From Piscinibacter aquaticus (GTDB lineage Bacteria > Pseudomonadota > Gammaproteobacteria > Burkholderiales > Burkholderiaceae_C): 64,000 nt of DNA. The notes below the pieces were generated by a model. That model was not told the DNA's origin. It was given only the letters and a program-made list of their open reading frames with translations, and ran no database searches. Location of the stretch: contig VOPW01000001.1 in the NCBI GenBank assembly GCA_007994965.1, positions 2,232,001-2,296,000 of the forward strand. Reading direction: 5' to 3'. The number at the start of each line of letters is the position of its first letter. Positions within the stretch are counted from its first letter, which is position 1. A program made the position numbers and the translations under genes. This document shows, in pieces, positions 9,861 through 19,892 of the stretch.

Positions 9861-10870
9861 ATGTACACCCAAGCCATGGACACCCTGGCCCGCGAGGCCA
9901 AGTCGGCCGTGCAGGCCGTGAAGTCGCCCGAGGAACTGGCGCGCGAGGCCGCCTTCGAGGCGCGCATCGATGCCGGCGAGTTCATCGAGGCCAAGGACTG
10001 GATGCCCGAGCACTACCGCAAGACGCTGGTGCGGCAGATCAGCCAGCATGCGCACTCGGAGATCGTCGGCATGCTGCCCGAGGGCAACTGGGTCACGCGC
10101 GCGCCGACGCTCAAGCGCAAGGCGATTCTTCTGGCCAAGATCCAGGACGAAGGCGGCCACGGCCTGTACCTCTACGCCGCGGCCGAGACGCTCGGCGTGT
10201 CGCGCGACGAGTTGCTCGATGCGCTGCACAGCGGCCGCGCCAAATACAGCTCGATCTTCAACTACCCGACGCTGACCTGGGCCGACGTCGGCGTGATCGG
10301 CTGGCTGGTCGACGGCGCGGCGATCATGAACCGGTGCCGCTGTGCCGCTGCTCCTACGGCCCCTATGCGCGCGCGATGGTGCGCGTGTGCAAGGAGGAAT
10401 CCTTCCACCAGCGCCAGGGCTTCGATGCGCTCTTCACGATGATGAGCCAGGGCACGCCCGAGCAGCGCGAGATGGTGCAGGACGCGGTGAACCGCTGGTG
10501 GTGGCCGAGCCTGATGATGTTCGGGCCGCCGGATTCGGAATCGACCCACAGCACGCAGTCGATGCGCTGGGGCATCAAGCGCATCAGCAACGACGAGCTG
10601 CGGCAGAAGTTCGTCGATGCCACCGTCGAGCAGGCCAAGGTTCTGGGCGTGAGCCTGCCCGACCCCGATCTGAAGTGGAACGAGGCGCGCCAGTCGTACG
10701 ACTTCGGCGCGATCGACTGGAGCGAGTTCTGGAACGTGGTCAACGGCCACGGCCCCTGCAACCGCGAGCGCCCGGCGGCGCGCGTGAAGGCCTGGGACGA
10801 CGGCGCCTGGGTGCGCGAGGCGGCGATCGCCCACGAGCGCAAGAAGCAACTCAAGACGAAGGCGGCATGA
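9861..10870 (+). CDS. paaA: Phenylacetyl-CoA epoxidase catalytic subunit PaaA
   Basis: Di-iron catalytic subunit of the ring 1,2-phenylacetyl-CoA epoxidase, about 336 residues after repair. Ferritin-like metal-binding helices are visible (for example [13 protein letters not shown] and [14 protein letters not shown], with the E-X2-H pairs). The frame breaks at 10331-10334, where CCGG replaces CCAGG; the repaired reading is [17 protein letters not shown]. The flanking halves are otherwise perfectly conserved in order, so the gene is probably functional. One base separates it from paaB. Confidence 0.96.
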
Positions 10871-10871
10871 C

Positions 10872-11165
10872 ATGAGCAGCAACCGGAACGAATGGCCCCT
10901 GTGGGAAGTGTTCGTGCGCAGCAAGAGCGGCCTGGACCACAAGCACTGCGGCAGCCTGCACGCGAGCGACTCGGCGATGGCCATCCAGATGGCCCGCGAC
11001 GTCTACACCCGGCGCCAGGAAGGCGCGAGCGTGTGGGTGGTGCGCTCCGACCAGATCGTGGCGAGCGACCCCGACACCAAGGACATGTTCTTCGAGCCGG
11101 CCGAGGACAAGGTGTATCGCCACCCGACCTTCTACAAGCTGCCGGCCGACGTGGACCACATGTGA
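10872..11165 (+). CDS. paaB: Phenylacetyl-CoA epoxidase subunit PaaB
   Basis: Small subunit of the epoxidase complex, 97 residues, intact. The conserved start EWPLWEVFVRSKSGLDHKHCGSLH is typical (positions 7 to 30). PaaB bridges the PaaA and PaaC parts of the complex and has no catalytic centre of its own. Its stop overlaps the paaC ATG by one base (TGATG). Confidence 0.97.
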   Translation: MSSNRNEWPLWEVFVRSKSGLDHKHCGSLHASDSAMAIQMARDVYTRRQEGASVWVVRSDQIVASDPDTKDMFFEPAEDKVYRHPTFYKLPADVDHM

Positions 11166-11927
11166 TGGACGCCCCGATCAATCACGCGCTGCAGTACGTG
11201 CTGCGCATCGCCGACGCCTGCCTGATCCACGGCCAGCGACTGAGCGAATGGTGCGGCCACGCGCCGGTGCTGGAGGAAGACATCGCGCTGACCAACGTGG
11301 CGCTCGACCACATCGGCCGGGCGCGCTCGCTGCTCGCGCTGGCCGGCGAACTCGAGGGCCGCGGCCGCGACGAGGACGCGCTCGCCTTCCTGCGCCACGA
11401 GCGCGAGTACCGCAACGTGACGATGCTCGAGCTGCCCAACGGCGATTTCGCGCGCACGGTGCTGCGCGCCTTCCTCTGGTCCAGCTTCATGAAGGTGCTG
11501 TGCCGTGCGCTGGCCTCGTCGTCGAATGCGCAGCTCGCCGCGATCGCGGCCAAGTCGCTGAAGGAGGTGCGCTACCACCAGCAGCACACGGGCGACTGGG
11601 TGGTGCGCCTGGGCGACGGCACGGAGGATTCGGCGCGGCGCATGGGTGAGGCGCTGGCGCTGCTGTGGCCTTACACCACCGAGTGGTTCGCCGACGACGA
11701 CACGGACACCGAAGCGCAGGCCGGCGGCCTGGGTCCCGCCTGGAGTTCGCTGAAGGACGCCCTGGCTGGCCGATGTGCAGCCCGTCTTCGCCGAGGCCAA
11801 CCTGACACCGCTGGCCGACACCCCGTTCAGAACCACAGGCAAGCGCGGCGTGCACAGCGAACACATGGGCTTCCTGCTCGCCGAGATGCAGTCGCTGGCC
11901 CGCGCCTTCCCCGGGGCCACGTGGTGA
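11165..11927 (+). CDS. paaC: Phenylacetyl-CoA epoxidase structural subunit PaaC
   Basis: Non-catalytic ferritin-fold partner of PaaA, about 253 residues after repair. Recognisable segments are LSEWCGHAPVLEEDIALTN near the N-terminus and EVRYHQQHTGDWVVRLGDG in the middle. The frame breaks at 11760-11765 by an extra C, CCCTGG for CCTGG; the repaired reading is SSLKDAWLADVQPVFAEA. The stop overlaps the GTG start of paaD by four bases. Confidence 0.95.
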
Positions 11928-12411
11928 ACAACGCCCAGGCCACGGGTCGACGCTGGCGCAGGTGCCCGATCCCGAGGTGCCGGTGCTGTCGGTCGTCGAC
12001 CTCGGCATCGTGCGTTCGCTCGACGTGGCCGACGGCGACCGTGTGTCGGTGACGCTCACGCCTACCTATTCCGGCTGCCCGGCCACCGAAGTGATCCAGG
12101 ACGCGGTGGTGCAGGCGCTGAAACAGGCCGGCGCGCGCGAGGTGAGCGTCACCACCACGCTCGATCCGCCCTGGACCACCGACTGGATCACGCCCGAGGC
12201 CGCCGAGAAGCTGCGCGCCTACGGCATCGCGCCGCCGCATCTGCGCGCCGGCGATGCGCAGACGCTGCACTTCCATCCCAAGAACATTGCCTGCCCGCGC
12301 TGCGGCAGCCTGAATACGCAGCGCCTGTCGGCCTTCGGCGCGACGGCCTGCAAGGCGCTGCACCGCTGCCTCGATTGCCTCGAGCCCTTCGAACACTTCA
12401 AGCCGATCTGA
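11924..12411 (+). CDS. paaD: Iron-sulfur assembly-like protein PaaD
   Basis: DUF59/MIP18-family protein needed for maturation of the PaaABCE oxygenase, about 162 residues. The N-terminal domain has DPEVPVLSVVDLGIVRS and the family Cys in YSGCPATEV; the C-terminus has a zinc-ribbon pair (CPRCGS, then CLDCLEPF). Start is a GTG inside the paaC stop. The frame breaks around 11947 (ACGGGTCG for ACGGGCTCG by repair, giving ATGSTLAQVPDPEV). Identification is secure from domain and position. Confidence 0.92.
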
Positions 12412-12416
12412 CTGCC

Positions 12417-13479
12417 ATGAGCCTGCAATTCCATGCCCTGACCGTGAAGAGCGTGGCGCGCGATGCCGATGCGCTGGTGGTCGGCTTCGGCGTGCCGGAA
12501 CCGCTTCGCGAGGCCTTCGCCTTCGAGCCGGGCCAGTACCTGACGCTGCGCGCCGATGTGAACGGCGAAGACCTGCGCCGCTCCTACTCGATCTGCAGCG
12601 CGCCCGACGATGCCGAGATGCGCGTGGGCATCCGCCTGCTGCCCGGCGGGCAGTTCTCCGGCTGGGCCGCGCAGCACCTCGCCGCCGGCCAGACGCTGCA
12701 GGTGATGCCGCCGCAGGGCCGCTTCACGATCGCGGCCGAGCCTGCCGCACAGCGCCACCGGTCTTCATCGCGGCCGGCAGCGGCATCACGCCGATGCTGT
12801 CGCTGATCCGCACACTGCTGGCGCGCGAGCCGAAGACGCGCTGCACGCTGATCTACGGCAACCGTCGCGTGGCGACGATGATGTTCAAGGAAGAGCTGGA
12901 AGACCTGAAGGACCGCCACCTGCGGCGCTTCACGCTACTGCCGGTGTTCTCGCGCGAGGCGCAGGAAGCGCCGCTGTTCAGCGGCCGGCTCGACGAGGAA
13001 CGCATCGGCGAATTCCTGCGCACGCTGGTGCCGGCCGACGGCATCGACGAGGCCTTCGTGTGCGGGCCCGCCGGCCTGCTCGATGGCGCCGTCACTGCGC
13101 TGGAGAAGGCGGGCGTGGCGGCACAGCGCATCCACGTCGAGCGCTTCGGCGATGTCAATGCCGCCACCGCGCACCACGTCGAAGAAGGCGATGCCGACAA
13201 CGCCCGCGTCGCGCTGATCATCGACGGGCTCACGCGCCGTGGAATTCCGCCTCAGCGACCCGTCGATCCTCGATGCCGCGCGCCGCACCGGGCTGGACGT
13301 GCCCTACGCCTGCAAGGCCGGCGTGTGCTCCACCTGCAAGGGCAAGGTGCTCGAAGGCGCGGTGCGCATGGACCGCAACCTCGCGCTGACCGACGCCGAG
13401 GTGGCGCAGGGGTTCGTGCTGTGCTGCCGAGGCCCACCCGACGACCCCGTCGGTGACCATCACGCTCGACGAACGCTGA
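12417..13479 (+). CDS. paaE: Phenylacetyl-CoA epoxidase reductase PaaE
   Basis: NAD(P)H- and FAD-dependent reductase feeding electrons to the PaaAC di-iron site, about 354 residues. Order: FAD-binding ferredoxin reductase domain (RRSYSICS), nucleotide-binding domain (FIAAGSGITPMLSLI), then a plant-type [2Fe-2S] domain with PYACKAGVCSTCKGKV and a distal Cys in VLCCQAHP. Three frame breaks: 12758-12761 (CCGG for CCTGG), near 13237 (two bases missing, LTRRVEFRLSD by repair) and 13427-13432 (CCGAGG for CCAGG, an insertion). The repaired C-terminus ends in VTITLDER, normal for the family. Confidence 0.94.
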
Positions 13480-13489
13480 CGCCCGACAC

Positions 13490-14103
13490 ATGGCCCGCGG
13501 ACGCTCCGCCGACTACGACCTCAACCGCGAGACCATCGTCCGCACCGCCACCCGGCTGTTTGCGCAGCAGGGCTACCCGGGCACCTCGATGAGCGATCTG
13601 GCGAAGGCCTGCGGCATCTCGAAGCCGCTGCTCTACCACTACGTCAGCGACAAGTACGAGCTGCTGCGCGAGATCACCGAAGGCCATGTGAGCCGGCTGG
13701 AAGCCATCATCGGAGAGGTCGAAGCGCAGAAGCTGGCCGCACCGGCGCGGCTGCGGGAGCTGATCCGCCGCTTCGTTCACGAGTACGCACAGGCGCGCCA
13801 CGACCACGGCGTGCTGACGCAGGACGTGAAGTTTCTCGAGGCGCGCGACCGCAGCCGCGTGCTGAAAAAGGAGCGCGCCGTGGTGGCCGCCTTCGCCGCC
13901 ACCATCGCCGAGGCACGGCCCGAACTGGCGCACGCCGCGCTCGACAAGCCGCTGACCATGCTGCTGTTCGGCATGATCAACTGGATGTTCACCGGCTGAA
14001 GCCCGATGGCGAATTGAGCCATGACGACATGGCGCCGATCGTCGCCGATCTCTTCCTCGGCGGGCTCGGCGCCGTGCGCGCCCCTCGGCCATACCCTCGC
14101 TAG
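13490..14103 (+). CDS. paaR: TetR-family regulator, probable PaaR
   Basis: TetR-type repressor of about 204 residues. The N-terminal helix-turn-helix is clear (TRLFAQQGYPGTSMSDLAKACGIS followed by LLYHYVSDKYELL, roughly residues 20-60). The frame breaks at 13992-13995, where CCGG replaces CCTGG and creates a premature TGA; repair extends the protein from FTG to FTWLKPDGELSHDDMAP and on to a TAG at 14101. Its place at the end of paaG-paaE and the presence of ACCG..CGGT palindromes at 7195-7222 and 14125-14140 support the PaaR assignment. Phenylacetyl-CoA is the expected ligand; that is inferred from the family. Confidence 0.85.
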
Positions 14104-14124
14104 TAGAAGCCCGGGACTGATTCG

Positions 14125-14140
14125 TCGACCGATCAGTCGA
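14125..14140. promoter_or_regulatory. Imperfect PaaR-like operator before the binding-protein gene
   Basis: TCGACCGATCAGTCGA is an inverted repeat with one mismatched pair and shares the GACCGATC core with the perfect palindrome at 7195-7222. It lies 34 bases before the ATG at 14174 and 21 bases after the paaR stop, so the binding-protein gene may have its own PaaR-controlled promoter. TAATTT at 14141-14146 could be the -10, but no clear -35 is seen. Confidence 0.6.
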
Positions 14141-14173
14141 TAATTTTCGCCACCCCTGTCCAGGAGACAACCG

Positions 14174-15314
14174 ATGAAACTGAAGCGACTGCTGCTCGTC
14201 GCCGCCCTCTCGATGGCGGGCATTGCCCAGGCCCAGATCAAGGTCGGCGTCACCGTCTCGGCCACCGGCCCGGCCGCCTCGCTCGGCATCCCGGAAAAGA
14301 ACACCATCGACCTGATGCCCAAGACCATCGGCGGGCAGAAGGTCGAATACATCGTGCTCGACGACGGCTCCGACACCACCAAGGCGGTGGCCAACACCCG
14401 CAAGCTGATCACCGAGGACAAGGTCGACATCGTGCTCGGTTCGACGATCACGCCGAACTCGCTGGCGATGATCGACGTGGTGGCCGAGAACCAGTGCCGA
14501 TGATCTCGATGGCGGCCTCGGCGCGCATCGTCGAGCCGGTCGACGCGAAGAAGCGCTGGGTGTTCAAGACGCCGCAGAACGACATCATGATGTCGCTCGC
14601 CATCGCCACGCACATGGCCAACAACGGCGTCAAGACGGTCGGCTTCATCGGCTTCGCCGATGCCTACGGCGAGGGCTGGTACGGCGAGTTCAGCAAGGTC
14701 GCCGCGCTGAAGGGCCTGCAGATCATCGCCAACGAGCGTTACGCCCGCACCGACACCGCGGTCACCGGCCGGTGCTGAAGATCATGGCCGCCAAGCCCGA
14801 TGCGGTGCTGATCGCCGGCTCGGGCACGCCGGCCGCGCTGCCGCAGAAGACGCTCAAGGAGCGCGGCTACACCGGCAAGTACTACCAGACGCACGGTGTG
14901 GCCAACAGCGACTTCCTGCGCGTGGGCGGCAAGGATGTCGACGGCACCTTCCTGCCCGCCGGCCCGGTGCTGGTGGCCGACCAGCTGCCCGCTTCCAACC
15001 CCGTGCGCAAATCGGCCCAGGCCTATGTGGCGGCCTACGAGGCGGCGCATGGCAAGGGCTCGGTGTCGACCTTCGGTGCCCATGCCTGGGATGCCGGTCT
15101 GCTGATGACCGCAGCGATTCCGAATGCGCTGAAGAAGGCCAAGCCGGGCACGGCCGAGTTCCGCGCCGCGCTGCGCGATGCCATCGAGCAGGTGAAGGAT
15201 CTGCCCGGCGCGCACGGCATCTTCAGCATGTCGCCGACCGACCACCTCGGCCTCGACCAGCGCGCCTACGTGATGGTCAAGATCGACAACGGCACCTGGA
15301 AGTACCAGCCCTGA
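14174..15314 (+). CDS. Periplasmic branched-chain amino acid-type ABC substrate-binding protein
   Basis: LivK/HAAT-family periplasmic binding protein, about 380 residues. A Sec signal peptide is evident (KRLLLVAALSMAGIAQAQ, cleavage after AQA). The mature part begins IKVGVTVSATGPAASLGIPEKN, typical of type I periplasmic folds. Two frame breaks: 14490-14493 (CCAG for CCAGG, AENQVPMISMA) and 14769-14772 (CCGG for CCAGG, AVTGQVLKIMAA). No permease or ATPase genes follow, so partners must lie elsewhere. Its operator and position suggest it captures phenylacetate or a related aromatic acid, which is inference. Confidence 0.87.
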
Positions 15315-16540
15315 CCGGTACCTCCTTCGATGCGGTGATCGTCGGCGCGGGAGCGGCCGGCCTTCACTGCGCCGCGATGGCCGGGCAGCTCGGCGAGCGC
15401 GTGCTGCTGCTCGACCACGCGGCCAAGGTGGCGGAGAAGATCCGCATCTCCGGCGGCGGGCGCTGCAACTTCACGAATCGCGACGCCACGCCGGCCAACT
15501 TCCTCTCCGAGAACCCGCACTTCTGCCGCTCGGCGCTGGCCCGCTACACGCCGGCCGACTTCATCAGGCTGGTCGAGCGGCATCGCATCCCCTGGCACGA
15601 GAAGCACAAGGGCCAGCTCTTCTGCGACCGCTCGGCCGAAGACATCATCCAGATGCTGCTGGCCGAATGCGCAGCCGGCGGTGTGGAGCGGCGGCAGCCT
15701 TGCGGCGTGAAGGCGGTGCGGCGCGCCGGCGACGGCTTCGAGCTCGATACCGACAGCGGCACGGTGCGCGCGTCGCGCGGTGATTGCCACCGGCGGCCTC
15801 TCGATCCCGAAGATCGGCGCCACGGATTTCGGCTTCCGGCTGGCGGCGCAGTTCGGCCACCGCATCGTGCCGACCCGGCCCGGCCCGGTGCCGCTGACCT
15901 TCGCGACCGCCGACTGGGCGCCCTTCGTGCCGCTGGCCGGGGTGTCGCTGGAAGTGGGCATCGAAGCCGGGGTCGGCAAGGCCCGCGGGCGCTTCGTCGA
16001 AGACCTGCTCTTCACGCACCGTGGCCTCTCGGGCCCGGCGGTGCTCCAGGCGTCGAGCTTCTGGCGCGAGGGCGAGGCGCTGCGCCTCGATCTGGTGCAC
16101 GGCCACGATCTGGCGGCCGAACTGCTGGAGGCCAAGTCCGGTTCGCGCCGGCAACTCGGCACCGAACTGGCCGAGCGCCTGCCGCGCCGGCTGGCCGAGG
16201 CCTGGCTGGCGCGCCGTCCCGGCTGGGGGCGCGGCCGATGGCCGAGGTGCGCGATGCCGACCTGCGCGAGCTCGCGGCCAGCCTGCAGGCCTGGCGGATC
16301 ACGCCGGACGGCAGCGAGGGTTACCGCAAGGCCGAGGTGACGCTCGGCGGCGTCGACACCCGCGAACTGAACCAGCAGTCGATGGAAAGCCGGCTCGTGC
16401 CGGGCCTGCACTTCATCGGCGAGGTGGTCGACGTGACCGGCTGGCTCGGCGGTTACAACTTCCAGTGGGCCTGGGCCAGCGCAGCCGCCTGTGCCCGGGC
16501 CACGGCGGCCGGCTTGCAGGGCGGCACTTCCGGCATATAA
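15311..16540 (+). CDS. HI0933-like FAD-dependent oxidoreductase (aminoacetone oxidase family)
   Basis: Flavoprotein of about 410 residues. The N-terminal dinucleotide-binding loop is [17 protein letters not shown] and the HI0933 hallmark [16 protein letters not shown] follows; the C-terminus has the second FAD-contact region [21 protein letters not shown]. The start is unclear. GTG at 15335 would cut off the first beta strand (FDAVIVGAG), while in-frame CTG at 15311 overlaps the preceding TGA; a missed base near the start is also possible. The frame changes near 15776 (GCGGTG, best repaired with CCAGGTG) and near 16240. Physiological substrate unknown. Confidence 0.85.
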   Translation: MTGTSFDAVIVGAGAAGLHCAAMAGQLGERVLLLDHAAKVAEKIRISGGGRCNFTNRDATPANFLSENPHFCRSALARYTPADFIRLVERHRIPWHEKHKGQLFCDRSAEDIIQMLLAECAAGGVERRQPCGVKAVRRAGDGFELDTDSGTVRASRGDCHRRPLDPEDRRHGFRLPAGGAVRPPHRADPARPGAADLRDRRLGALRAAGRGVAGSGHRSRGRQGPRALRRRPALHAPWPLGPGGAPGVELLARGRGAAPRSGARPRSGGRTAGGQVRFAPATRHRTGRAPAAPAGRGLAGAPSRLGARPMAEVRDADLRELAASLQAWRITPDGSEGYRKAEVTLGGVDTRELNQQSMESRLVPGLHFIGEVVDVTGWLGGYNFQWAWASAAACARATAAGLQGGTSGI

Positions 16541-16541
16541 T
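16514..16541 (+). promoter_or_regulatory. Sigma-70 promoter for rpsU
   Basis: TTGCAG at 16514-16519 and TATAAT at 16536-16541 are separated by 16 bases. The -10 overlaps the stop of the upstream flavoprotein gene and leaves a leader of roughly 115 bases before rpsU. This is the best-looking sigma-70 promoter in the window. Confidence 0.75.
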
Positions 16542-16662
16542 CGACGTCTTTGCTGGCAAACCCGCGCCGCGATTGCCGCCGCTGCCCCGGGCAGGAACTC
16601 CGGACCCTCCAGTCCACGGGCAGGCAGCAACACCGAGCGCAACTCAACCCTAACCGTTCTAC

Positions 16663-16877
16663 ATGACTACGATTCGCGTCAAAGAAAACGAGCCGTTCGA
16701 CGTGGCACTGCGCCGCTTCAAGCGCGCACCATCGAGAAACTCGGGCTGCTGACCGACCTGCGCGCCCGCGAGTTCTACGAGAAGCCCACCGCCGAGCGCA
16801 AGCGCAAGAAGGCCGCGGCCGTCAAGCGCCATTTCAAGCGCGTTCGCAGCATGCAGCTGCCCAAGAAGCTCTACTGA
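16663..16877 (+). CDS. rpsU: 30S ribosomal protein S21
   Basis: S21, 70 residues after repair, a basic ribosomal protein involved in translation initiation. The start [21 protein letters not shown] and end [11 protein letters not shown] are typical of betaproteobacterial S21. Two extra bases at about 16721-16724 (CGCGCACC instead of CGCACC) break the frame between residues 21 and 22. S21 is important for growth, so this is almost certainly a sequence error. A strong promoter lies upstream and yqeY follows. Confidence 0.95.
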
Positions 16878-16938
16878 GCTTCCGGCCGCATCACCGAAGC
16901 CCGCAGCCCTGCGGGCTTTGTCGCTTCTGGAGACGACG

Positions 16939-17383
16939 ATGAGTCTGAAAGACCGCATCACCGAAGACATGAAGGCCGCCATGCGCGCCAAGGAAGCCGC
17001 CCGGCTGCTGACCATCCGCGGCCTGATGGCGGCGATGAAGCAGAAGGAAGTCGACGAGCGCATCGGGCTCGACGACGCGGCCATCGTCGGCATCGTCGAC
17101 AAGCTGATCAAGCAGCGCAAGGATTCGATCGCCCAGTTCTCGGCCGCTGGCCGCACCGACTGGTCGAGAAGGAAACGGCCGAACTGCAGGTGCTCGAGGG
17201 CTACCTGCCGGCGCGGCTGTCGGCCGAGGAAATCGCCGCGCAGGTGGCTGCGCTGGTGGCCGAGCTCGGTGCCACCGGCCCCGGCGACATGGGCAAGGTG
17301 ATGGGCGCCGCGAAGGCGAAATTCGCCGGCAACGCGGACATGGGCTGGTGTCCGCGGCGGTCAAGCAGGCGCTGGCGCGCTGA
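16939..17383 (+). CDS. yqeY: GatB/YqeY domain protein
   Basis: YqeY-family protein of about 148 residues related to the C-terminal tRNA-binding part of GatB; its precise role is unproven. The N-terminal helix (MSLKDRITEDMKAAMRAKEAARL) and the ETAELQVLEGYLPARLS and GDMGKVMGAAKAKFAG segments are characteristic. Two frame breaks, at 17160-17163 and 17345-17348, are both CTGG for an expected CCTGG (repaired readings RTDLVEKETAE and ADMGLVSAAVKQALAR). It follows rpsU by 61 bases, the common rpsU-yqeY pair, but dnaG and rpoD do not follow here. Confidence 0.93.
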
Positions 17384-17395
17384 GGTGACACGAGC

Positions 17396-17748
17396 ATGAT
17401 TCCCCTTCGCCAACTGCTGCGCAACGTCGCGCCCGATGTCTGCGTCGCCCCGCAACTGGAGCCGCCGGCCATGGCCGAACTGGCCGCGATGGGCTTCAAG
17501 AGCGTGGTCAACAACCGGCCCGACTACGAGGAAGGCCCGGACCAGCCGACCGACGCGCAGATGAAGGCGGCCGCCGAGGCTGCCGGCCTCGCCTACGCCT
17601 ACCTGCCGGTGCAGCCGGCCTACCAGTCGCCGCAGGAGATCGCGCGCATGGCCGAGCTGCTGGCCTCGCTGCCGCGGCCGATCCTGGCCTTCTGCCGCAG
17701 CGGCACTCGCTCCGGCAAGCTCTACCGGGCGGCCACCGCCCGCGCTGA
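17396..17748 (+). CDS. TIGR01244/DUF442 family sulfurtransferase- or phosphatase-like protein
   Basis: Small cytoplasmic protein of about 117 residues in the family related to beta-lactamase hydrolase-like proteins, with a tyrosine-phosphatase-like fold. The active-site loop ILAFCRSGTRSGKLY has the CX5R signature (Cys, then RSGTR). As read, the frame runs on into the following kinase. Restoring CCTGG at 17725-17729 (now CCGGG) instead gives KLYLGGHRPR and a TGA at 17746-17748, the normal family length, so I treat the fusion as an artefact. Sulfur transfer and phosphatase activity cannot be separated by sequence alone. Confidence 0.78.
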
Positions 17749-17782
17749 GCCCGGCTCGGCGCGACACCGGCCCCGCCCTGGC

Positions 17783-19159
17783 ATGCGCCCGCGCTCGAAG
17801 TTCCTGCTGCTGGCCATCGGCCCGCTGCTGCTGACGTTGTCGCTGATCGCGCTGGTGATGGTGCAGCAGCAGCAGGATCTCTCTCGCCGCGAGCGCCTGC
17901 TGGTCGAGCAGGCCACGATGGCGGCGAAGGAAGCCGAGCTGCTCAACCCGGCGGGCATGGCGCGCAGTGCGCTGATGCCGCTGTACGACAGCCGCCGCGA
18001 CGACCCGGCCACCATCGCCGAGGCATTGCGCCTGCTCGCGCAGCTCGACTACGGGATCGACGGCTACTTCTTCGTCTTCGATACCGGCGGGCGCAACCTG
18101 CAGCACCCGCGCCAGCCCGAGCTCGAAGGCCGTGACCTGTGGGATCTGAAGGACGCGCAGGGCGTGCCGGTGATCCGCGAGCTGATCGCCCGCGGCCACG
18201 AGGGCGGCGGCTTCGTGCGCTACCTGTGGGAAAAGCCCTCCACCCGCACGCTGACACCGAAGCTCGCCTACGCGATCTCGATGCCGCGCTGGAACATGGT
18301 GATCGGCACCGGCGTCTACCTCGACGACATCCAGGCGACGCTGGCACGCCTCGATGCGCAGGTCGACGAAAACATCGCGCAGACGATGTGGTGGATCGCC
18401 GGCATCGCGCTGGTCGGCGTGGTGCTGATCGCCGGCAGCGGGCTGGCGCTGAACCTCAGCGATGCGCGCGTGGCCGACGGCAAGCTGCGCAACCGGGCGC
18501 CCGGTGGTGAAGTCGCAGGAGGACGAGCGCGCGCACCTCTCGCGTGAGCTGCACGACAGCACCAGCCAGACGCTGGTGTCGATCAAGCTGCTGCTCGAAT
18601 CCGCCGCCAGCCAGCTCGGCCGCGAACACACGCCGGCGGCGCTGCAGCGGGCCGTGCAGCGGCTCGGCGACGCGCTGCACGAGGTGCGCCGCATTTCGCA
18701 CCGGCTGCGCCCGGCCGAGCTCGACACGCTGGGCCTGCCGGCCGCACTCGACGACTGGCCGAGGAGTTCAACCAGCACGGCCGCGTCCGCGTCGGCCTGC
18801 AGCTCTGGGGCGATGCCAGCGCGCTGCCCGACGAAGTGAATACGGTGCTGTTCCGCGTGGTGCAGGAGTCGTTGACCAACATCGAGAAGCACGCCAGCGC
18901 CACGCGTGTGCAGGTGCGGCTGATCTTCCACGGCGGCGGATTGCGCCTTCGCATCGTCGATGACGGCATCGGCTTCGACGTGCCGGCGATCCGCGCCGAC
19001 CCGCGCCGCGGTATCGGCATGCGCAACATGCGCGAACGCGTCGAGTCGATCGGCGGCGATTTCAGCATCGCGTCGCGGCCCGGACGCACTGCGGTGCTGG
19101 CCGACCTGCCGCTGGCCGCCATCGAGCGCCTGCGCGCGCCGCACGAGGAAGCTGCATGA
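17783..19159 (+). CDS. Cache-domain sensor histidine kinase (NarX/UhpB type)
   Basis: Membrane sensor kinase of about 459 residues. Order: N-terminal membrane segment (KFLLLAIGPLLLTLSLIALV), periplasmic sCache-type domain (GYFFVFDTGGRNLQHPRQPEL to MVIGTGVYLDDI), second membrane segment (WWIAGIALVGVVLIAGSGLAL), HisKA_3 dimerisation domain with the phospho-acceptor His in HLSRELHDSTSQTL, then a HATPase with NIEKH (N box), DDGIGF and GIGMRNMRERV. Frame breaks at 18495-18505 and at 18755-18758 (CTGG for CCTGG, ALDDLAEEFNQHG). Its stop overlaps the regulator start by four bases. Small carboxylates are common cache ligands, and a TRAP transporter lies downstream. Confidence 0.88.
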
Positions 19160-19784
19160 GCGCCCCATCCACCCGCGTCCTGCTCGTCGACGATCACCCG
19201 CTGGTGCGCGAGGGCCTGCGCGCCCGCCTCGCCCAGACACCCGACATCGAGGTGGTCGGCGAAGCCGGCGATGCGGAGCAGGCCTTCGCCCGCGTGGCCA
19301 TGCTGCTGCCCGATCTGGTGCTGATGGACGTGGGCATGAAGCAGGTCAGCGGCATCGAGCTCACCGCGCGCCTGCGCGAGAAGCACCCGGCGCTGCGCGT
19401 GCTGATGCTGAGCATGTACGACAACCCGGAATACGTGCACCGGGCGCTCGCGGCGGGCGCCATGGGCTATGTGCTGAAAGAGGCGCCGTCGGAAGAGATC
19501 GTCGAGGCGATCGTCGCGGTGGCCGCGGGCCGGCAATTCCTCGGCTCCGGCCCGGTCGCCACCTCGGGCCGGCCCGATGACGGCCGCCCGCTGCTGTCGG
19601 CCCGCGAATCGGAGATCCTGCGTTGCTGGCCGAGGGCATGGCCAGCAAGCAGGTCGCCGAGGCGCTGGGCATGAGCGTGCGCACCGTCGAGACGCACCGG
19701 CAGAACATCCGGCGCAAGCTCGGCCTCGCCGGGCAGGCGGAACTGATCAAGTACGCCGTCGAGCGCTGCCGCGGGCCCGCCTGA
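19156..19784 (+). CDS. NarL/FixJ-family response regulator
   Basis: Cognate regulator of the upstream kinase, about 209 residues. The receiver domain shows the acidic pair and phospho-Asp (VLLVDDHPLV, then DLVLMDVGM) and the later Lys (YVLKEAPS). The C-terminal LuxR-type helix-turn-helix follows (LSARESEIL, then ASKQVAEALGMSVRTVETH). The frame breaks near 19622-19625 (one base missing; ILRLLAEGMASKQ by repair). Likely DNA-binding activator; the nearby dctQM genes are plausible targets, inferred from position only. Confidence 0.9.
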
Positions 19785-19892
19785 CCGGGCCCTGCGTAAT
19801 ACCACGTACCGGTTTCACCGGTTGCGCGCAGGCCGCGGCCGAGGTCTGATGCGCACAATGCGGCGCAGACCGCGCCTTCCCGGAGAACTCCC

